Notes: generated from the sequence alone by a model not told the origin. A DNA stretch of 64,000 nucleotides from Caldivirga sp. MU80 (GCF_001663375.1 NZ_LCTF01000009.1:1-64000); one strand, 5' to 3'; numbered from the stretch's first letter, positions 8,272 to 17,013 are shown. A program made the numbers and translations.

Positions 8272-8865
8272 ATGCAGCCATTTTCAATCTTCGACGCACT
8301 CGTGGCGTCTGTGCAACTGTACGCAATAATAGACCCATTGGGGGCCATACCGCTATTGGTTAATGTACCAAACTACGAGAACCTGATGGATAGGTTCCTT
8401 AAGCTGGTAGCCCTCACGGTACCCACCCTTCTGCTCCTCTTCGCCTTTGCCGGGCCATTCATATTAAGCATATTCAGCATAAATATAGATGATTTCAGGG
8501 TGGCTGGGGGAGTGATACTACTGATAATAGCCGTGGATGTGCTTAGGGAGGGTACACCCAGGACTATGGGAATTAACCCAGAGGAGTACATAATAGTGCC
8601 CATAATAACACCCATGCTTGTTGGACCTGGGGCAATAACATCAGTGATGGTCATGGTTACGTACTACAACGAGCTCAGTGTACTCACGGCCATACTAGTG
8701 GCATCACTGGCAACGTACCTAACCATGAGGTACTCCATATACCTAGTCAGGTTGATAGGCAATAACACGCTTAGGATATTCGCAAGATTCTTCAGCATAA
8801 TAATAGCATCATGGGCGGTTCAACTCATAGCCTTAGGAATACTAGGCATCGTTAAGGCCGCCTAG
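8272..8865 (+). CDS. MarC family integral membrane protein
   Basis: MarC/UPF0056 proteins are six-helix inner membrane proteins of unknown transport function; the old link to multiple antibiotic resistance in E. coli was not upheld. The 197-residue product has about six hydrophobic segments and the family signatures YAIIDPLGAIPLLV near the N-terminus and PMLVGPGAITSVMVM in the middle, an internal repeat of the same half-module. ATG 8272 lies 26 bases after the centre of a TTTATAAA box, so the mRNA is probably leaderless, and the TTG three bases earlier is not needed. It is followed closely by cbiZ, which has its own TATA box. Confidence 0.88.
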   Translation: MQPFSIFDALVASVQLYAIIDPLGAIPLLVNVPNYENLMDRFLKLVALTVPTLLLLFAFAGPFILSIFSINIDDFRVAGGVILLIIAVDVLREGTPRTMGINPEEYIIVPIITPMLVGPGAITSVMVMVTYYNELSVLTAILVASLATYLTMRYSIYLVRLIGNNTLRIFARFFSIIIASWAVQLIALGILGIVKAA

Positions 8866-8903
8866 CGTTAAAGAACTTTAAACCAACCAAACCAACGGCC
8901 CCT

Positions 8904-9539
8904 ATGATTAGGCGCATCATTAGCACCGGCGGTGATGTGGTGATCGAGTTGAGCAGTGCCGCATCAATGTTGTCAAGTACGGTCGACGGTGGGTTAAGGT
9001 ACGGTGTAAGGTTCATCATACACCACCACGTACCAAAAGACTTCAACGCAGACCCAGCCACAGAGGTTAAGGTAACCCACATTAGGCTCGGGATTAACAG
9101 TAATGAGGCGGTAACCTTCCTAACAGCGGCTGAACTATCCAAAAGCCATGTGATTCACAATGAGCAGCACGGTGACATAGATATCACCGTATCCGTAACC
9201 ATGGGGCTAAGTAACCCATATAGGATCGATGGACCTAGGGTCATTGAGATGTGGAGGGGGCCATCAACAGTGAACATTGCCATCATCGTGAATAGGCCAC
9301 TGACGGTTACCGCTATGGTTGACGCCATCGCCTTATCGGCTGAGGCCAAGCATGAGACGCTTAGCAGTTTAAGTGGTGGTAGGTTGCATGGAACCACAAG
9401 CGATGCATTAGCCATAGTCTCACTAGGTGAGGGTGAACCCGAGCCCTACGCTGGCCCAGCCACCAGGGTGGGTAAGGCAATAGTCAGCTCAATCCACAAT
9501 GCGCTAACCAAAGCCTACACCATTGTTGAGTCAGGTTAA
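8904..9539 (+). CDS. cbiZ: adenosylcobinamide amidohydrolase
   Basis: CbiZ removes the aminopropanol side chain from adenosylcobinamide, letting archaea salvage corrinoids back to adenosylcobyric acid. The 211-residue protein shows the family block LHGTTSDALAIVSLG near residue 160, the central ITVSVTMGLSNP region and NRPLTVTAMVDAIALSAEAK, and matches the normal length. TTTAAACC at 8877-8884 is 26 bases before ATG 8904, again a leaderless arrangement. Together with cbiA, the corrin methyltransferase and cobO elsewhere in the window it points to both synthesis and salvage of cobalamin. Confidence 0.85.
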   Translation: MIRRIISTGGDVVIELSSAASMLSSTVDGGLRYGVRFIIHHHVPKDFNADPATEVKVTHIRLGINSNEAVTFLTAAELSKSHVIHNEQHGDIDITVSVTMGLSNPYRIDGPRVIEMWRGPSTVNIAIIVNRPLTVTAMVDAIALSAEAKHETLSSLSGGRLHGTTSDALAIVSLGEGEPEPYAGPATRVGKAIVSSIHNALTKAYTIVESG

Positions 9540-9590
9540 TCAGTTTAATGGTTGGAAAAATTTAAAAGTTAAGATGTGAAGCGCATTGAG

Positions 9591-9667
9591 GCCGCCGTAG
9601 CTCAGCCTGGTGGAGCGGCGGGCTGTTAACCCGTAGGTCCCGGGTTCAAGTCCCGGCGGCGGCGCCA
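9591..9667 (+). tRNA. tRNA-Asn (GTT), CCA encoded
   Basis: A complete cloverleaf folds: acceptor GCCGCCG pairs with CGGCGGC, the T arm is CCGGG-TTCAAGT-CCCGG, and the anticodon loop CTGTTAA reads GTT. The discriminator is G and the CCA end is encoded. No intron is present. A TTTAAAAG box about 25-30 bases upstream is the likely promoter. Confidence 0.96.
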
Positions 9668-9994
9668 GAGAATGACACTCCCCCACATTCCTCTCATTCA
9701 ATTCTAACCCACCATTCATACTGACATGTGTGGTCATTAATATGCAACATGCTATGCAATTTATGGATTTGCTTATTGTGGATCACTCAGCCAAGTACTG
9801 AGACATTGTTGTAATTGGTCATGCTGGGTGGACTCTCTACGACCCCTATGGCTACACGTTAGTGATGTGGGTAATGCAACAAGGAGCCTTCTACATTGCC
9901 GGCTAAACGGATACCCTAAGCTAGTCTGCATTTAATGGATGAGTCAATGTTTAGGGAGCGTGAAGTAGGGTTTAGTAAGATTGTTGATACGCGA
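9668..9994. other. intergenic region with a decayed reading frame
   Basis: No intact gene is present. On the plus strand at about 9740-9906 a frame interrupted by one stop would read MQHAMQFMDLLIVDHSAKY, then after the stop a run including GHAGWTLYDPYGYTLVMWV, ending in a second stop. It may be the remains of a gene of unknown family. Confidence 0.3.
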
Positions 9995-10861
9995 TTAAGC
10001 GCTGATGTCTGCATAGCCCATGATCCTAGGTCTTCTAGGCTTTGCATTCACATTAATCACTAAAGCCCTACCGTTAACCAATGGTAACTCCCTACTAAGC
10101 TTTACCTCGCCGCTCTCAAGCCTCCCCATAACCTTTATACCATTGAAAACCACGTGAACCTCCCTTGCATCATCACTCCACTTAAACTTAGTGAAATTGT
10201 TTATTGAGTTTGTAAACCTAGTGCCAGGCTTAACAAGCGCCTGTACGTCTTCCACGTCCTCGAGCCTAATGTTCCTAAGTGCCAACCCGACACGTGTACC
10301 TGGCATTACCTCCTCCTGGTCATCATCGAGTACCTGTATGCTCCTTATCTCGACCTCTCTATTCACTGGATATACAATGAATTTATCATGAACGGCTACC
10401 CTAGTTAATGCGTAACCCAGCACTACAACGCCAACACCCTTAACATTGAAGGCCCTATCGATAAAAACTAAACCCCTATCCGCCGCGTCACCATCAAGTT
10501 CTCTGAATTCGGTAGAAACTAGCCTGGATATGTTAAGTTCCTTAAAGAGCTTCATAAACATCTCAACATCGCTTGTAAGCACAACGCCAGGTATGTTCGC
10601 AGACTCGGCAAGTAACGCCAACTCACCCTCAATCCAAGTAAACCTGGGCATGCTTAGATAGAAGGAGCTGGATATTGAGAGGGCTCTCGCTACCTCAAGA
10701 ATGCTATCGGTACTGGGTATTAATACGCTTCGAACCAATTCGCCAATCCTCCTGTAGTAAACCCTTTCCTCCATCTTATCCCTTTTACCTAACATTGACG
10801 CTATGTTAATAGCATCCTTCTCCTCCGATGAAAGCACTGTGATTATGCTTCCTTGAAGCAT
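9995..10861 (-). CDS. EF-Tu/SelB-like protein with a degenerate GTPase domain
   Basis: The 288-residue protein resembles archaeal elongation-factor-like proteins: residues about 130-200 look like EF-Tu domain II (KGVGVVVLGYALTRVAVHDKF, PVNREVEIRSIQVLDDDQEEVMPGTRVGLAL), followed by a domain III-like part. The first 125 residues sit where the GTPase domain would be but lack the GHVDHGKT P-loop and the NKxD motif, so GTP hydrolysis is unlikely. Such pseudo-GTPase SelB paralogues are known in archaea without selenocysteine. A TAAAAATAAA box is about 26 bases upstream of ATG 10861. The translation-related role is inference from the fold; a domain II-only binding protein is the alternative. Confidence 0.6.
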   Translation of the reverse strand: MLQGSIITVLSSEEKDAINIASMLGKRDKMEERVYYRRIGELVRSVLIPSTDSILEVARALSISSSFYLSMPRFTWIEGELALLAESANIPGVVLTSDVEMFMKLFKELNISRLVSTEFRELDGDAADRGLVFIDRAFNVKGVGVVVLGYALTRVAVHDKFIVYPVNREVEIRSIQVLDDDQEEVMPGTRVGLALRNIRLEDVEDVQALVKPGTRFTNSINNFTKFKWSDDAREVHVVFNGIKVMGRLESGEVKLSRELPLVNGRALVINVNAKPRRPRIMGYADISA

Positions 10862-11144
10862 GAGGCATGGGGTAGGGATGATTTATTTTTAAAACTATCG
10901 TAGTATGTAAGTAAAGTACCATGATAGCGGTCTTCCTCCTTAGGTAAACCATGGCTTATACAGGTCTTGTTTAGGCGCTTCGTGATGTTCGTGAATTAGG
11001 GAGGGAGAGTGGGAGGTAATTCCACAATGATCAACCAGCGCTGCATGTTATATACGTCTTCATGGATAGTAGGGCTGGTATGCATGGATACCCATGAGAA
11101 TATGCATGGTTAAGGGAATTGAATGCTAGAAGGCTCGTTCCTTA
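10862..11144. other. intergenic region, nothing recognised
   Basis: This 283-base stretch separates the EF-Tu-like gene from tRNA-Leu. Apart from the minus-strand promoter of the former at its left end I see no gene, repeat or convincing structure. Confidence 0.5.
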
Positions 11145-11232
11145 TGGTGCGGGGGGTGGGATTTGAACCCACGCAGGCCTACGCCAACGGGACCTAAACC
11201 CGCCCCCTTTGACCAAGCTCGGGCACCCCCGC
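11145..11232 (-). tRNA. tRNA-Leu (TAG), CCA encoded
   Basis: On the minus strand the acceptor GCGGGGG pairs with CCCCCGC, the anticodon arm is GCGGG-TTTAGGT-CCCGT giving TAG, and a long variable arm (class II) follows, as required for leucine. The discriminator is A and CCA is encoded. No intron is seen. A TTTAAAGG box lies upstream at about 11250-11257. Confidence 0.95.
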
Positions 11233-11285
11233 TATGTTGGTTTAGGCCTAGGCCCCTTTAAAGCTTTTACCTTACTCCTTACTGG

Positions 11286-12317
11286 TTAACTGTTGTTTGC
11301 AACCTCTATTTGAGCCGCCCTGTACAACGCCTGTAGGTAGCCTATTGCATGTAGCCTACCCAGTGCTGAGTAACCTGGCACGGATAATTGGGCTATGTCA
11401 CCGCTTAGGGTTGGGGTATGGTCCACTCTGAAGGGTCCGTTGAAGCCGTGCTTAACGAACTCTTTCATTACTAGGTAGAATTGGTCAGGGGCTTCGTCTA
11501 TGAAGACCTCCTCGAAGGCCCTTGCATTGCCCCTGACAGCCCTGAAGTGGACGAAGAAGACCCTACCCGTCTCGAGGAAGTGCCTAACGGTGGCCAGTAG
11601 GTCGTTTGTCATTAATGAGAAGTTGCCTAGGCATAGGGTTATTCCATTGTACTCACTTTTAACCAGGCTTAGCAACCTATCGAAGGCATCAACGGTATTC
11701 ATTATCCTAGCCACGCCCGGCGGTGCCTCAGGTATTGGTGGGTCATCTGGGTGTAGGGCTAGTTTGACGTTTGCCGACTCGGCTATTGGCACAATGTACT
11801 CCAGGAAGTCCTTAAGCGTCCTCCATAGGGTGGAGGCGTCGACCTTACCAAGCCTTGGTGGTGGAGAGTCCTTAAGGTCCTCCTCGTAGAAGCCCGACGT
11901 ATAGGCCCCACCCCTACCCCTTAAGGTTGCCCTAGTCCTAAGCCAACCCGTGGGCATCCAGTTGTAGACCCAGATCTGAATCCCAAGCTTACCCATGTTC
12001 TCTATCAACTTAGCCACGTTGTTAAGCTGCTCCTCCCTGCCTGGTAAACCATAGATTAACCTATCCATTGGTGGGTTATCCTCAATGATGGTTAACTTGA
12101 ACCCAGCCCCCTCAACCATCCTCTTGTAGTTGGCCAGTGGCGCATAGTCCCATGGTTCATAGGCCCTCCACTGTCTCCAATCAGGGTAATTCCTAGGCAG
12201 TATACCAGTGGCCTCCTCGACGCCAACCTGCCTAAGCATGTCCCAGAAGATAGTTGGGCTACCCTCCAGGAGTATTTCAGCAATCCTAGGCCTACCACCC
12301 ACCACTGCGTTACCCAT
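11286..12317 (-). CDS. uxuA: mannonate dehydratase
   Basis: UxuA dehydrates D-mannonate to 2-keto-3-deoxygluconate, feeding hexuronate breakdown into the Entner-Doudoroff-type pathways common in these archaea. The TIM-barrel protein (about 343 residues, close to the family norm) has the signatures VYNWMPTGWLRTR, LALHPDDPP (metal and substrate ligands), TLCLGNFSL, FVHFRAVRG and RVDHTPTL. ATG 12317 is 25 bases from a TTAAAATA box, so it is preferred over GTG 12326. It is transcribed alone; no other uronate genes are adjacent. A cysteine or histidine essential to the family cannot be checked without alignment, but the conserved blocks are intact. Confidence 0.92.
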   Translation of the reverse strand: MGNAVVGGRPRIAEILLEGSPTIFWDMLRQVGVEEATGILPRNYPDWRQWRAYEPWDYAPLANYKRMVEGAGFKLTIIEDNPPMDRLIYGLPGREEQLNNVAKLIENMGKLGIQIWVYNWMPTGWLRTRATLRGRGGAYTSGFYEEDLKDSPPPRLGKVDASTLWRTLKDFLEYIVPIAESANVKLALHPDDPPIPEAPPGVARIMNTVDAFDRLLSLVKSEYNGITLCLGNFSLMTNDLLATVRHFLETGRVFFVHFRAVRGNARAFEEVFIDEAPDQFYLVMKEFVKHGFNGPFRVDHTPTLSGDIAQLSVPGYSALGRLHAIGYLQALYRAAQIEVANNS

Positions 12318-12419
12318 ATCCACCACACCACCTAGCCTATTTTAACCGTGTCGGTGTGCTGGGCAGTAGTGTTTTAAGAGAGACGTGGAGTCGCTTAAGG
12401 GAGGGCCTTGGTGATTTAG

Positions 12420-13055
12420 GTGGATGTTCAGGGTGGTGAGTCTAAGGTTGGGGAGTTGCGTAGGATTAGTGAGGAGGTTGAAGCCTGTTCAAAATGCCCC
12501 CTACACCTTACCAGGAAGAGGGCTGTGCCCGGTGAAGGCAACCCAAACGCCGAGGTAATGCTGATTGGTGAGGCTCCAGGTGAGGTTGAGGATGAGACAG
12601 GTAGACCGTTTGTGGGTGCTGCAGGTAAGCTGCTTAACAGCCTGCTCCAGGATATTGGGGTTGATAGGTCAAGCCTATACATAACCAACGTCGTCAAGTG
12701 TAGGCCACCCAATAATAGGGACCCCACTGACGAGGAGATTAACGCATGTAAACCGTACTTAATAAGGCAAATAGCCGTGGTGAGACCCAGGAGGATAGTG
12801 ACCCTGGGTAGGCACAGTACCAGGGTTATACTTGGCCTCGGTGGTTTGAGGGTAAGCGAGATCTCTAGGGTTAGGGGTAGGGTGTTTAGGGTCACCATAG
12901 CTGGTGTTGAGGTTGAGGTTTACCCAACGTACCACCCAGCAGCCGCATTATACAATCCATCACTCAAGGGAGTGCTTAAGGAGGATTTGGCCAGAGCCAT
13001 TAGAGCTGGCGGATCTGGCCCAGCAAGCATCTTGGATTACCTCAATGGTGGTTAA
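12420..13055 (+). CDS. uracil-DNA glycosylase, family 4 (Fe-S)
   Basis: This family 4 (UDGa) enzyme excises uracil from DNA. Four cysteines for the [4Fe-4S] cluster are visible at residues 23, 26, 94 and 110. Motif A is GEAPGEVEDETGRPF with the catalytic Glu/Asp region, and motif B is YHPAAALYNP in the HPS loop position. The 211-residue length is normal. The start is GTG 12420, since no ATG lies upstream of the cluster. It is followed by a secretion-platform gene with its own TATA box and does not form an operon with it. Confidence 0.93.
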   Translation: MDVQGGESKVGELRRISEEVEACSKCPLHLTRKRAVPGEGNPNAEVMLIGEAPGEVEDETGRPFVGAAGKLLNSLLQDIGVDRSSLYITNVVKCRPPNNRDPTDEEINACKPYLIRQIAVVRPRRIVTLGRHSTRVILGLGGLRVSEISRVRGRVFRVTIAGVEVEVYPTYHPAAALYNPSLKGVLKEDLARAIRAGGSGPASILDYLNGG

Positions 13056-13114
13056 TTATTTAAGCGGAGGCGCCTTGAGTAAGAGTTATAAATAGGAATA
13101 CTGTGGTATTACAA

Positions 13115-14887
13115 GTGGATTTAGACGAGTTGGCATTATCATTAACTGGACCGTTGGTTAACTGGTACGTTAAGAGGAATGAGCAGGACCTTGAGAGGTT
13201 TCTTAAAAATGCTAGGGTGTATATGTCACCTGAGAGGTTCATGGCAAGGGTCTTCTTTGCAACAGTCATGATGGCCATCTTCTCCGTACCCATTGGCCTA
13301 TACTTAACATACATGGCCATTGAATCACTCCTCAACACCCTAAGCCCCTCCGTTGGACCTATGATTATGCTGGTGTTCGGTGTTGTAATGCTAATCCTCC
13401 CCCTCATGGTCTACTCAATAATGATGGCGTTGCCTAGGATGCAGTCATCTGACTTTCAATTCAAGGTTGACTCGGAGCTCCCCTTCTTCGCAGCGTACCT
13501 AGCCATGATTTCACAGTCTGGGTTAAGCGTCACCTCAGCCATAGAAAGGATTGCCGGGATTAAGCTCCTAGAGGCCATTGGTAAGGTGGCTAGGGAGATT
13601 GTTGTTAAGAATAAGGCATTTGGTATGGACCCCTTAACGGCATTAACCGAGACGGCCTTAAGCACCCCAAGCCACCTATTCCAAAGCTTAATAATGGGTT
13701 ACGTGACCAACGTCAGGACGGGTGGGGACATATTGCATTACCTTGAGATTAGGCTTAACGAGATAGTCAGTGACACAATTGATAGGGTTAGGAGGGGTGC
13801 TGAGTTCCTATCAACACTGATGGAATCGTACATAGGGGCTGGGGTTATACTGCTAATTGGGCTTAACGTCCTCTACCTAGCCCAGGCAATAACACCCACT
13901 GGCAACCCAATTGGTGCCCTTCAACAGGCCGTGAACAACAACCTACTCTTCGGGTTACTCGTGGTGCCGGCGATATCAGTAGCCTTCATATACCTAGGTG
14001 AGGTTTCGATATACAGGGTTCCTTACACGGATACCAGGCCATACATAGCCTTCGGAATATCCACAACGGCGGCCATGGTTGCCATACTGGCTGGTTATAC
14101 CTCAATGTTTCACAGCGACTTGGGCTACGTCATTAAAGTGGGGCCCATTAGCATAGACTTCGCCATATACATGGCCACAGTCATGGTCATAGCCTACACC
14201 CCAGCAGCCATATACGCAGGTAAGGTTATAGCCGAGAGGCGCAGCCTAGAGAGGGCCTTCTCAGACTTCCTGAGGGACTTCACGGAGCTGCGTAAGAGCG
14301 GCTTCACACCCGAGAAGATAATAAGCACGTTGGCTGATACAAGGGATTACGGTGCCCTTTCAAGGTACCTTAAGGACATTAGTAAGCAGATTAAGTACGG
14401 CGTACCTATTAGGGTTGTCCTATCGGAGTTCATGAGTAAGACTAAGTCCTACTACGCCAGGGTCTTCGCATGGCTACTCCTGGAGTCCATTGAGTACGGT
14501 GGTGCAACCCCAGAGACCCTTGAGTCCTTAGCCTCATTCTCATCACTGATGATTAGGATTAATGATGACTTGTTGGCCAGGCTTAAGCCCCTTAGGTTCG
14601 TGCCGTACATAGGGGCCATGATACTCACCCTAACTCTAGTCATAATGGTGTTCACGGTTGTTAGCCTGTCCAGTGTCCTACTCAACTTATCCGGCTACTA
14701 CGTTAACTACGTCACAAGCAGCTTCGCCCTAACGACTGTAGTCGACTCTTTCATAATGGGGCTCGTGGCAGGTAAGCTAGGTGAGGGTGAGTTATCCGCC
14801 GGCTTTAAGCATGCAGTGGCTATCACGGCCCTGGTGCTTTTAATCTACCTTGCCTCACCGTTAATATCAAAGCTGTTCGTTGTATAA
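13115..14887 (+). CDS. type II/IV secretion platform protein, T2SSF (ArlJ/TadC-like)
   Basis: The protein is the polytopic membrane platform on which archaeal type IV pili or archaella are assembled. It has two halves, each with a cytoplasmic T2SSF helix bundle (residues about 115-210, FFAAYLAMISQSGLSVTSAIERI; about 380-470, FTELRKSGFTPEKIIS) flanked by groups of hydrophobic helices, about eight in all. The length near 590 is typical of crenarchaeal ArlJ-like proteins. TTATAAAT at 13086-13093 lies 26 bases before GTG 13115, which I prefer to GTG 13103. No secretion ATPase gene is adjacent, so it is an orphan here; the pilin-like genes at 36-43 kb are possible partners. Confidence 0.85.
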   Translation: MDLDELALSLTGPLVNWYVKRNEQDLERFLKNARVYMSPERFMARVFFATVMMAIFSVPIGLYLTYMAIESLLNTLSPSVGPMIMLVFGVVMLILPLMVYSIMMALPRMQSSDFQFKVDSELPFFAAYLAMISQSGLSVTSAIERIAGIKLLEAIGKVAREIVVKNKAFGMDPLTALTETALSTPSHLFQSLIMGYVTNVRTGGDILHYLEIRLNEIVSDTIDRVRRGAEFLSTLMESYIGAGVILLIGLNVLYLAQAITPTGNPIGALQQAVNNNLLFGLLVVPAISVAFIYLGEVSIYRVPYTDTRPYIAFGISTTAAMVAILAGYTSMFHSDLGYVIKVGPISIDFAIYMATVMVIAYTPAAIYAGKVIAERRSLERAFSDFLRDFTELRKSGFTPEKIISTLADTRDYGALSRYLKDISKQIKYGVPIRVVLSEFMSKTKSYYARVFAWLLLESIEYGGATPETLESLASFSSLMIRINDDLLARLKPLRFVPYIGAMILTLTLVIMVFTVVSLSSVLLNLSGYYVNYVTSSFALTTVVDSFIMGLVAGKLGEGELSAGFKHAVAITALVLLIYLASPLISKLFVV

Positions 14888-14888
14888 C

Positions 14889-15425
14889 TCACCACTTATG
14901 TGGCTCAGCCTCACCGCTCATTATCACCCTAAGCCTCTCAACCCCCTTAACCTCATCTATTATCCTAGCCACTGAGGCTGGTACGAGCCCCCTCCAGGAC
15001 TGGTCACCCTTAATCATCATCTCCCTTATCCTGGTTGAAACATACCTATCCCTATCGTACATAGGCTGCTGCCTAACCTCAACCCCACCCTCCCTGAGGA
15101 GCATGGCCACGAATGGATTGCCCGTGTAGGCAACTTGGAATGGGGGTAGGTAGGACTTTATGTAACTCAGCCAAGCTGCGTTATTCTCAATGTTAGGTAT
15201 GGGCACTATTATAACCCTGCCTAGGTCAACCTCACCTTCCTTAAGCCCCTCCCTAAGCATCCATATCCTCTCCCCCACGGTAAATGGATCCTTCTCTATG
15301 TAGTTGAATTGCGCGGACCCAATCACCACTATTAATTCATCCACCTCGCTCAGTATAGCCTTAATCGCCCAAACATGCCCCCAGTGGGGTGGTTGGAACC
15401 TACCTATGAATAGCCCCCTGATCAC
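14889..15425 (-). CDS. nadM: nicotinamide-nucleotide adenylyltransferase
   Basis: NadM forms NAD+ from NMN and ATP. The archaeal family signatures are all present in this 178-residue protein: GRFQPPHWGH near residue 8 with the HxGH nucleotide-binding motif, IGSAQFNYIEKDPFTVGER, and STRIREMM, the ISSTxIR-type ATP site. The stop lies one base away from the convergent T2SSF stop codon. Its start (GTG at 15425) is about 50 bases downstream of the thiL stop, so it may be cotranscribed with thiL as a cofactor-synthesis pair. Confidence 0.95.
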   Translation of the reverse strand: MIRGLFIGRFQPPHWGHVWAIKAILSEVDELIVVIGSAQFNYIEKDPFTVGERIWMLREGLKEGEVDLGRVIIVPIPNIENNAAWLSYIKSYLPPFQVAYTGNPFVAMLLREGGVEVRQQPMYDRDRYVSTRIREMMIKGDQSWRGLVPASVARIIDEVKGVERLRVIMSGEAEPHKW

Positions 15426-15478
15426 GCATCAACATCAGCCATGGCGTATTTAACGCTTTCCCAACAAAGCTATTTAGA

Positions 15479-16432
15479 TTAGCCGTAGGGTATTGGGTTA
15501 AAATAAACCCACCCCCTGTATTTAAGCTCCCTTGAACCCACGTAAACCCCCACACCCTCCTCCACCCTAGCGAAGTCCATGAACCCCAAATCCCTGAATA
15601 GCCCTAGGCAGGTTGGCCTTATGGAGAAGACTGGTAGGTACTCCTCACCACCATTAAACACAACCTCCTCCGGGTCAATGTTAAGTGCGCTACAGGCTTG
15701 CTTAACATCAGGGTTTATTGGCAGTGAGTAAACCGTGACCCTAGCCGCCTTACCCATCTCACTCAGCACCCTCCCTAACCCATCACTGGAGTCCATTGAT
15801 GCGCTTATGCAGTCGATATTACTCGTTAACTCATCACTGGGGCTCCAGGGCCTTGGCCTCCTGGTCAACTCAATCCCCCTAGCCACAACTGGGTCGTTAG
15901 AGTGCATTTCAAGTAGGCCGCTGTACCATAGCTTAAAGGTGAGTCCAGTGAACCCGAATTGTGGTATTGTGACTAAGACGTCGCCTGGCTTAGGTGACCT
16001 ACCTATTGGCCTTTTAGCCACCCCAAGCATAGCCACGTCCAGGACATCATCATTGCCCTCGTTTAAGTCCCCGCCAATGTAACTTGCCCCAATGGCCACG
16101 GCGGCATCCCTAATCCCCTTAACCAGGTCCTCGAACTCGCTCCTCGTGTGGTCACCCTTAAGGGTTAATGATGCTACTAGGGCTATTGGCTTAGCCAACT
16201 TAACCAATAGGTCAGATGCAGTGCCCACGGTTACCCTCCAGCCAACGTCGTAGTAACTCATGAAACCTGTTTTAATCCTAGATAGGGAGCCTCCATCAAT
16301 CTTAAGGGCAAGTAAACCAACCCCTGGGAACTCCACGTAGGATACGTCATTATCTACGTTGGGTGGTGTCAAGCCTATTATACCCTGCATGATGCTCATC
16401 AACTTATCCTCACCAAGCCCACTAAGCATCAT
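15479..16432 (-). CDS. thiL: thiamine-monophosphate kinase
   Basis: ThiL phosphorylates thiamine monophosphate to thiamine diphosphate. The PurM/AIR-synthase-fold motifs are visible: LGEDKLM at the N-terminus, YYDVGWRVTVGTASDLLVKLAKP (metal-binding and Mg-ATP site), YIGGDLNEG, SMDSSDGL and FNGGEEYLPVF. The length of about 317 residues fits. ATG 16432 is 25 bases from the centre of a TTTATAAA box; an ATG at 16441 is in frame but only 15 bases from it. The same symmetrical box lies 26 bases before the divergent rps11 start, so the two genes may share one promoter element. Confidence 0.88.
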   Translation of the reverse strand: MMLSGLGEDKLMSIMQGIIGLTPPNVDNDVSYVEFPGVGLLALKIDGGSLSRIKTGFMSYYDVGWRVTVGTASDLLVKLAKPIALVASLTLKGDHTRSEFEDLVKGIRDAAVAIGASYIGGDLNEGNDDVLDVAMLGVAKRPIGRSPKPGDVLVTIPQFGFTGLTFKLWYSGLLEMHSNDPVVARGIELTRRPRPWSPSDELTSNIDCISASMDSSDGLGRVLSEMGKAARVTVYSLPINPDVKQACSALNIDPEEVVFNGGEEYLPVFSIRPTCLGLFRDLGFMDFARVEEGVGVYVGSRELKYRGWVYFNPIPYG

Positions 16433-16452
16433 GAACCTCATGCGTGATTATC

Positions 16453-16460
16453 TTTATAAA
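16453..16460. promoter_or_regulatory. palindromic TATA box shared by thiL and rps11
   Basis: TTTATAAA is a perfect palindrome centred at 16456.5. Its distance to GTG 16483 (rps11, plus strand) is 26.5 bases and to ATG 16432 (thiL, minus strand) 24.5 bases, both within the usual archaeal TATA-to-start-site spacing. Bidirectional use is inference. Confidence 0.6.
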
Positions 16461-16482
16461 CGCTTAGGTTACTAGGCGCCTC

Positions 16483-16959
16483 GTGTCTAGTGAAGCTACA
16501 CAGGGTGAGCAGGCTGCGCAGCAAGGCCAGGTAACCACCGGGGAGGTTACACCTGCTGCGGCACCGCAGTTGAGGAAGCTTAGGTGGGGTATAGCCTACA
16601 TTTACGCAAGCACCAACAACACCATGATAATAATAACGGACTTAACAGGCGCCGAGACTGTGGCCAGGGTTAGTGGGGGGCAGGTTGTTAAGGCTGATAG
16701 GGATAAGCCAAGTCCATACGCGGCCATGATGGCTGCCTATAAGGCGGCGCAGATAGCCATGGCGAGGGGGATTAACGCAGTTCATGTTAAGGTTAGGGGG
16801 CCCGGTGGCTATGGGCTTAAGGTTCCTGGGCCCGGTGCTGTTGCGGCGATTAGGGCATTAGCCAGGGCCGGTATGATAATAGGTAGGATTGAGGATGTTA
16901 CACCAATACCCCACGACACCATTAGACCACCTGGAGGTAGAAGGGGTAGGAGGGTCTAA
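16483..16959 (+). CDS. rps11: 30S ribosomal protein uS11 (S11P)
   Basis: Protein uS11 lines the platform of the small subunit near the mRNA exit and 16S rRNA helix 23/45. The core from about residue 30 ([27 protein letters not shown]) to the basic tail [11 protein letters not shown] is complete, with [24 protein letters not shown] in the middle. The first 30 residues are a Gln/Ala/Glu-rich extension seen in Thermoproteales members. GTG 16483 is the only good start and is leaderless relative to the palindromic TATA box. It is not accompanied by rps4 or rps13 as in many archaea. Confidence 0.97.
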   Translation: MSSEATQGEQAAQQGQVTTGEVTPAAAPQLRKLRWGIAYIYASTNNTMIIITDLTGAETVARVSGGQVVKADRDKPSPYAAMMAAYKAAQIAMARGINAVHVKVRGPGGYGLKVPGPGAVAAIRALARAGMIIGRIEDVTPIPHDTIRPPGGRRGRRV

Positions 16960-17013
16960 TCCAGTATTGTTGAAAAATCTTTATATACCTACTGTTGCCT
17001 AAGCTTTAAAAAT

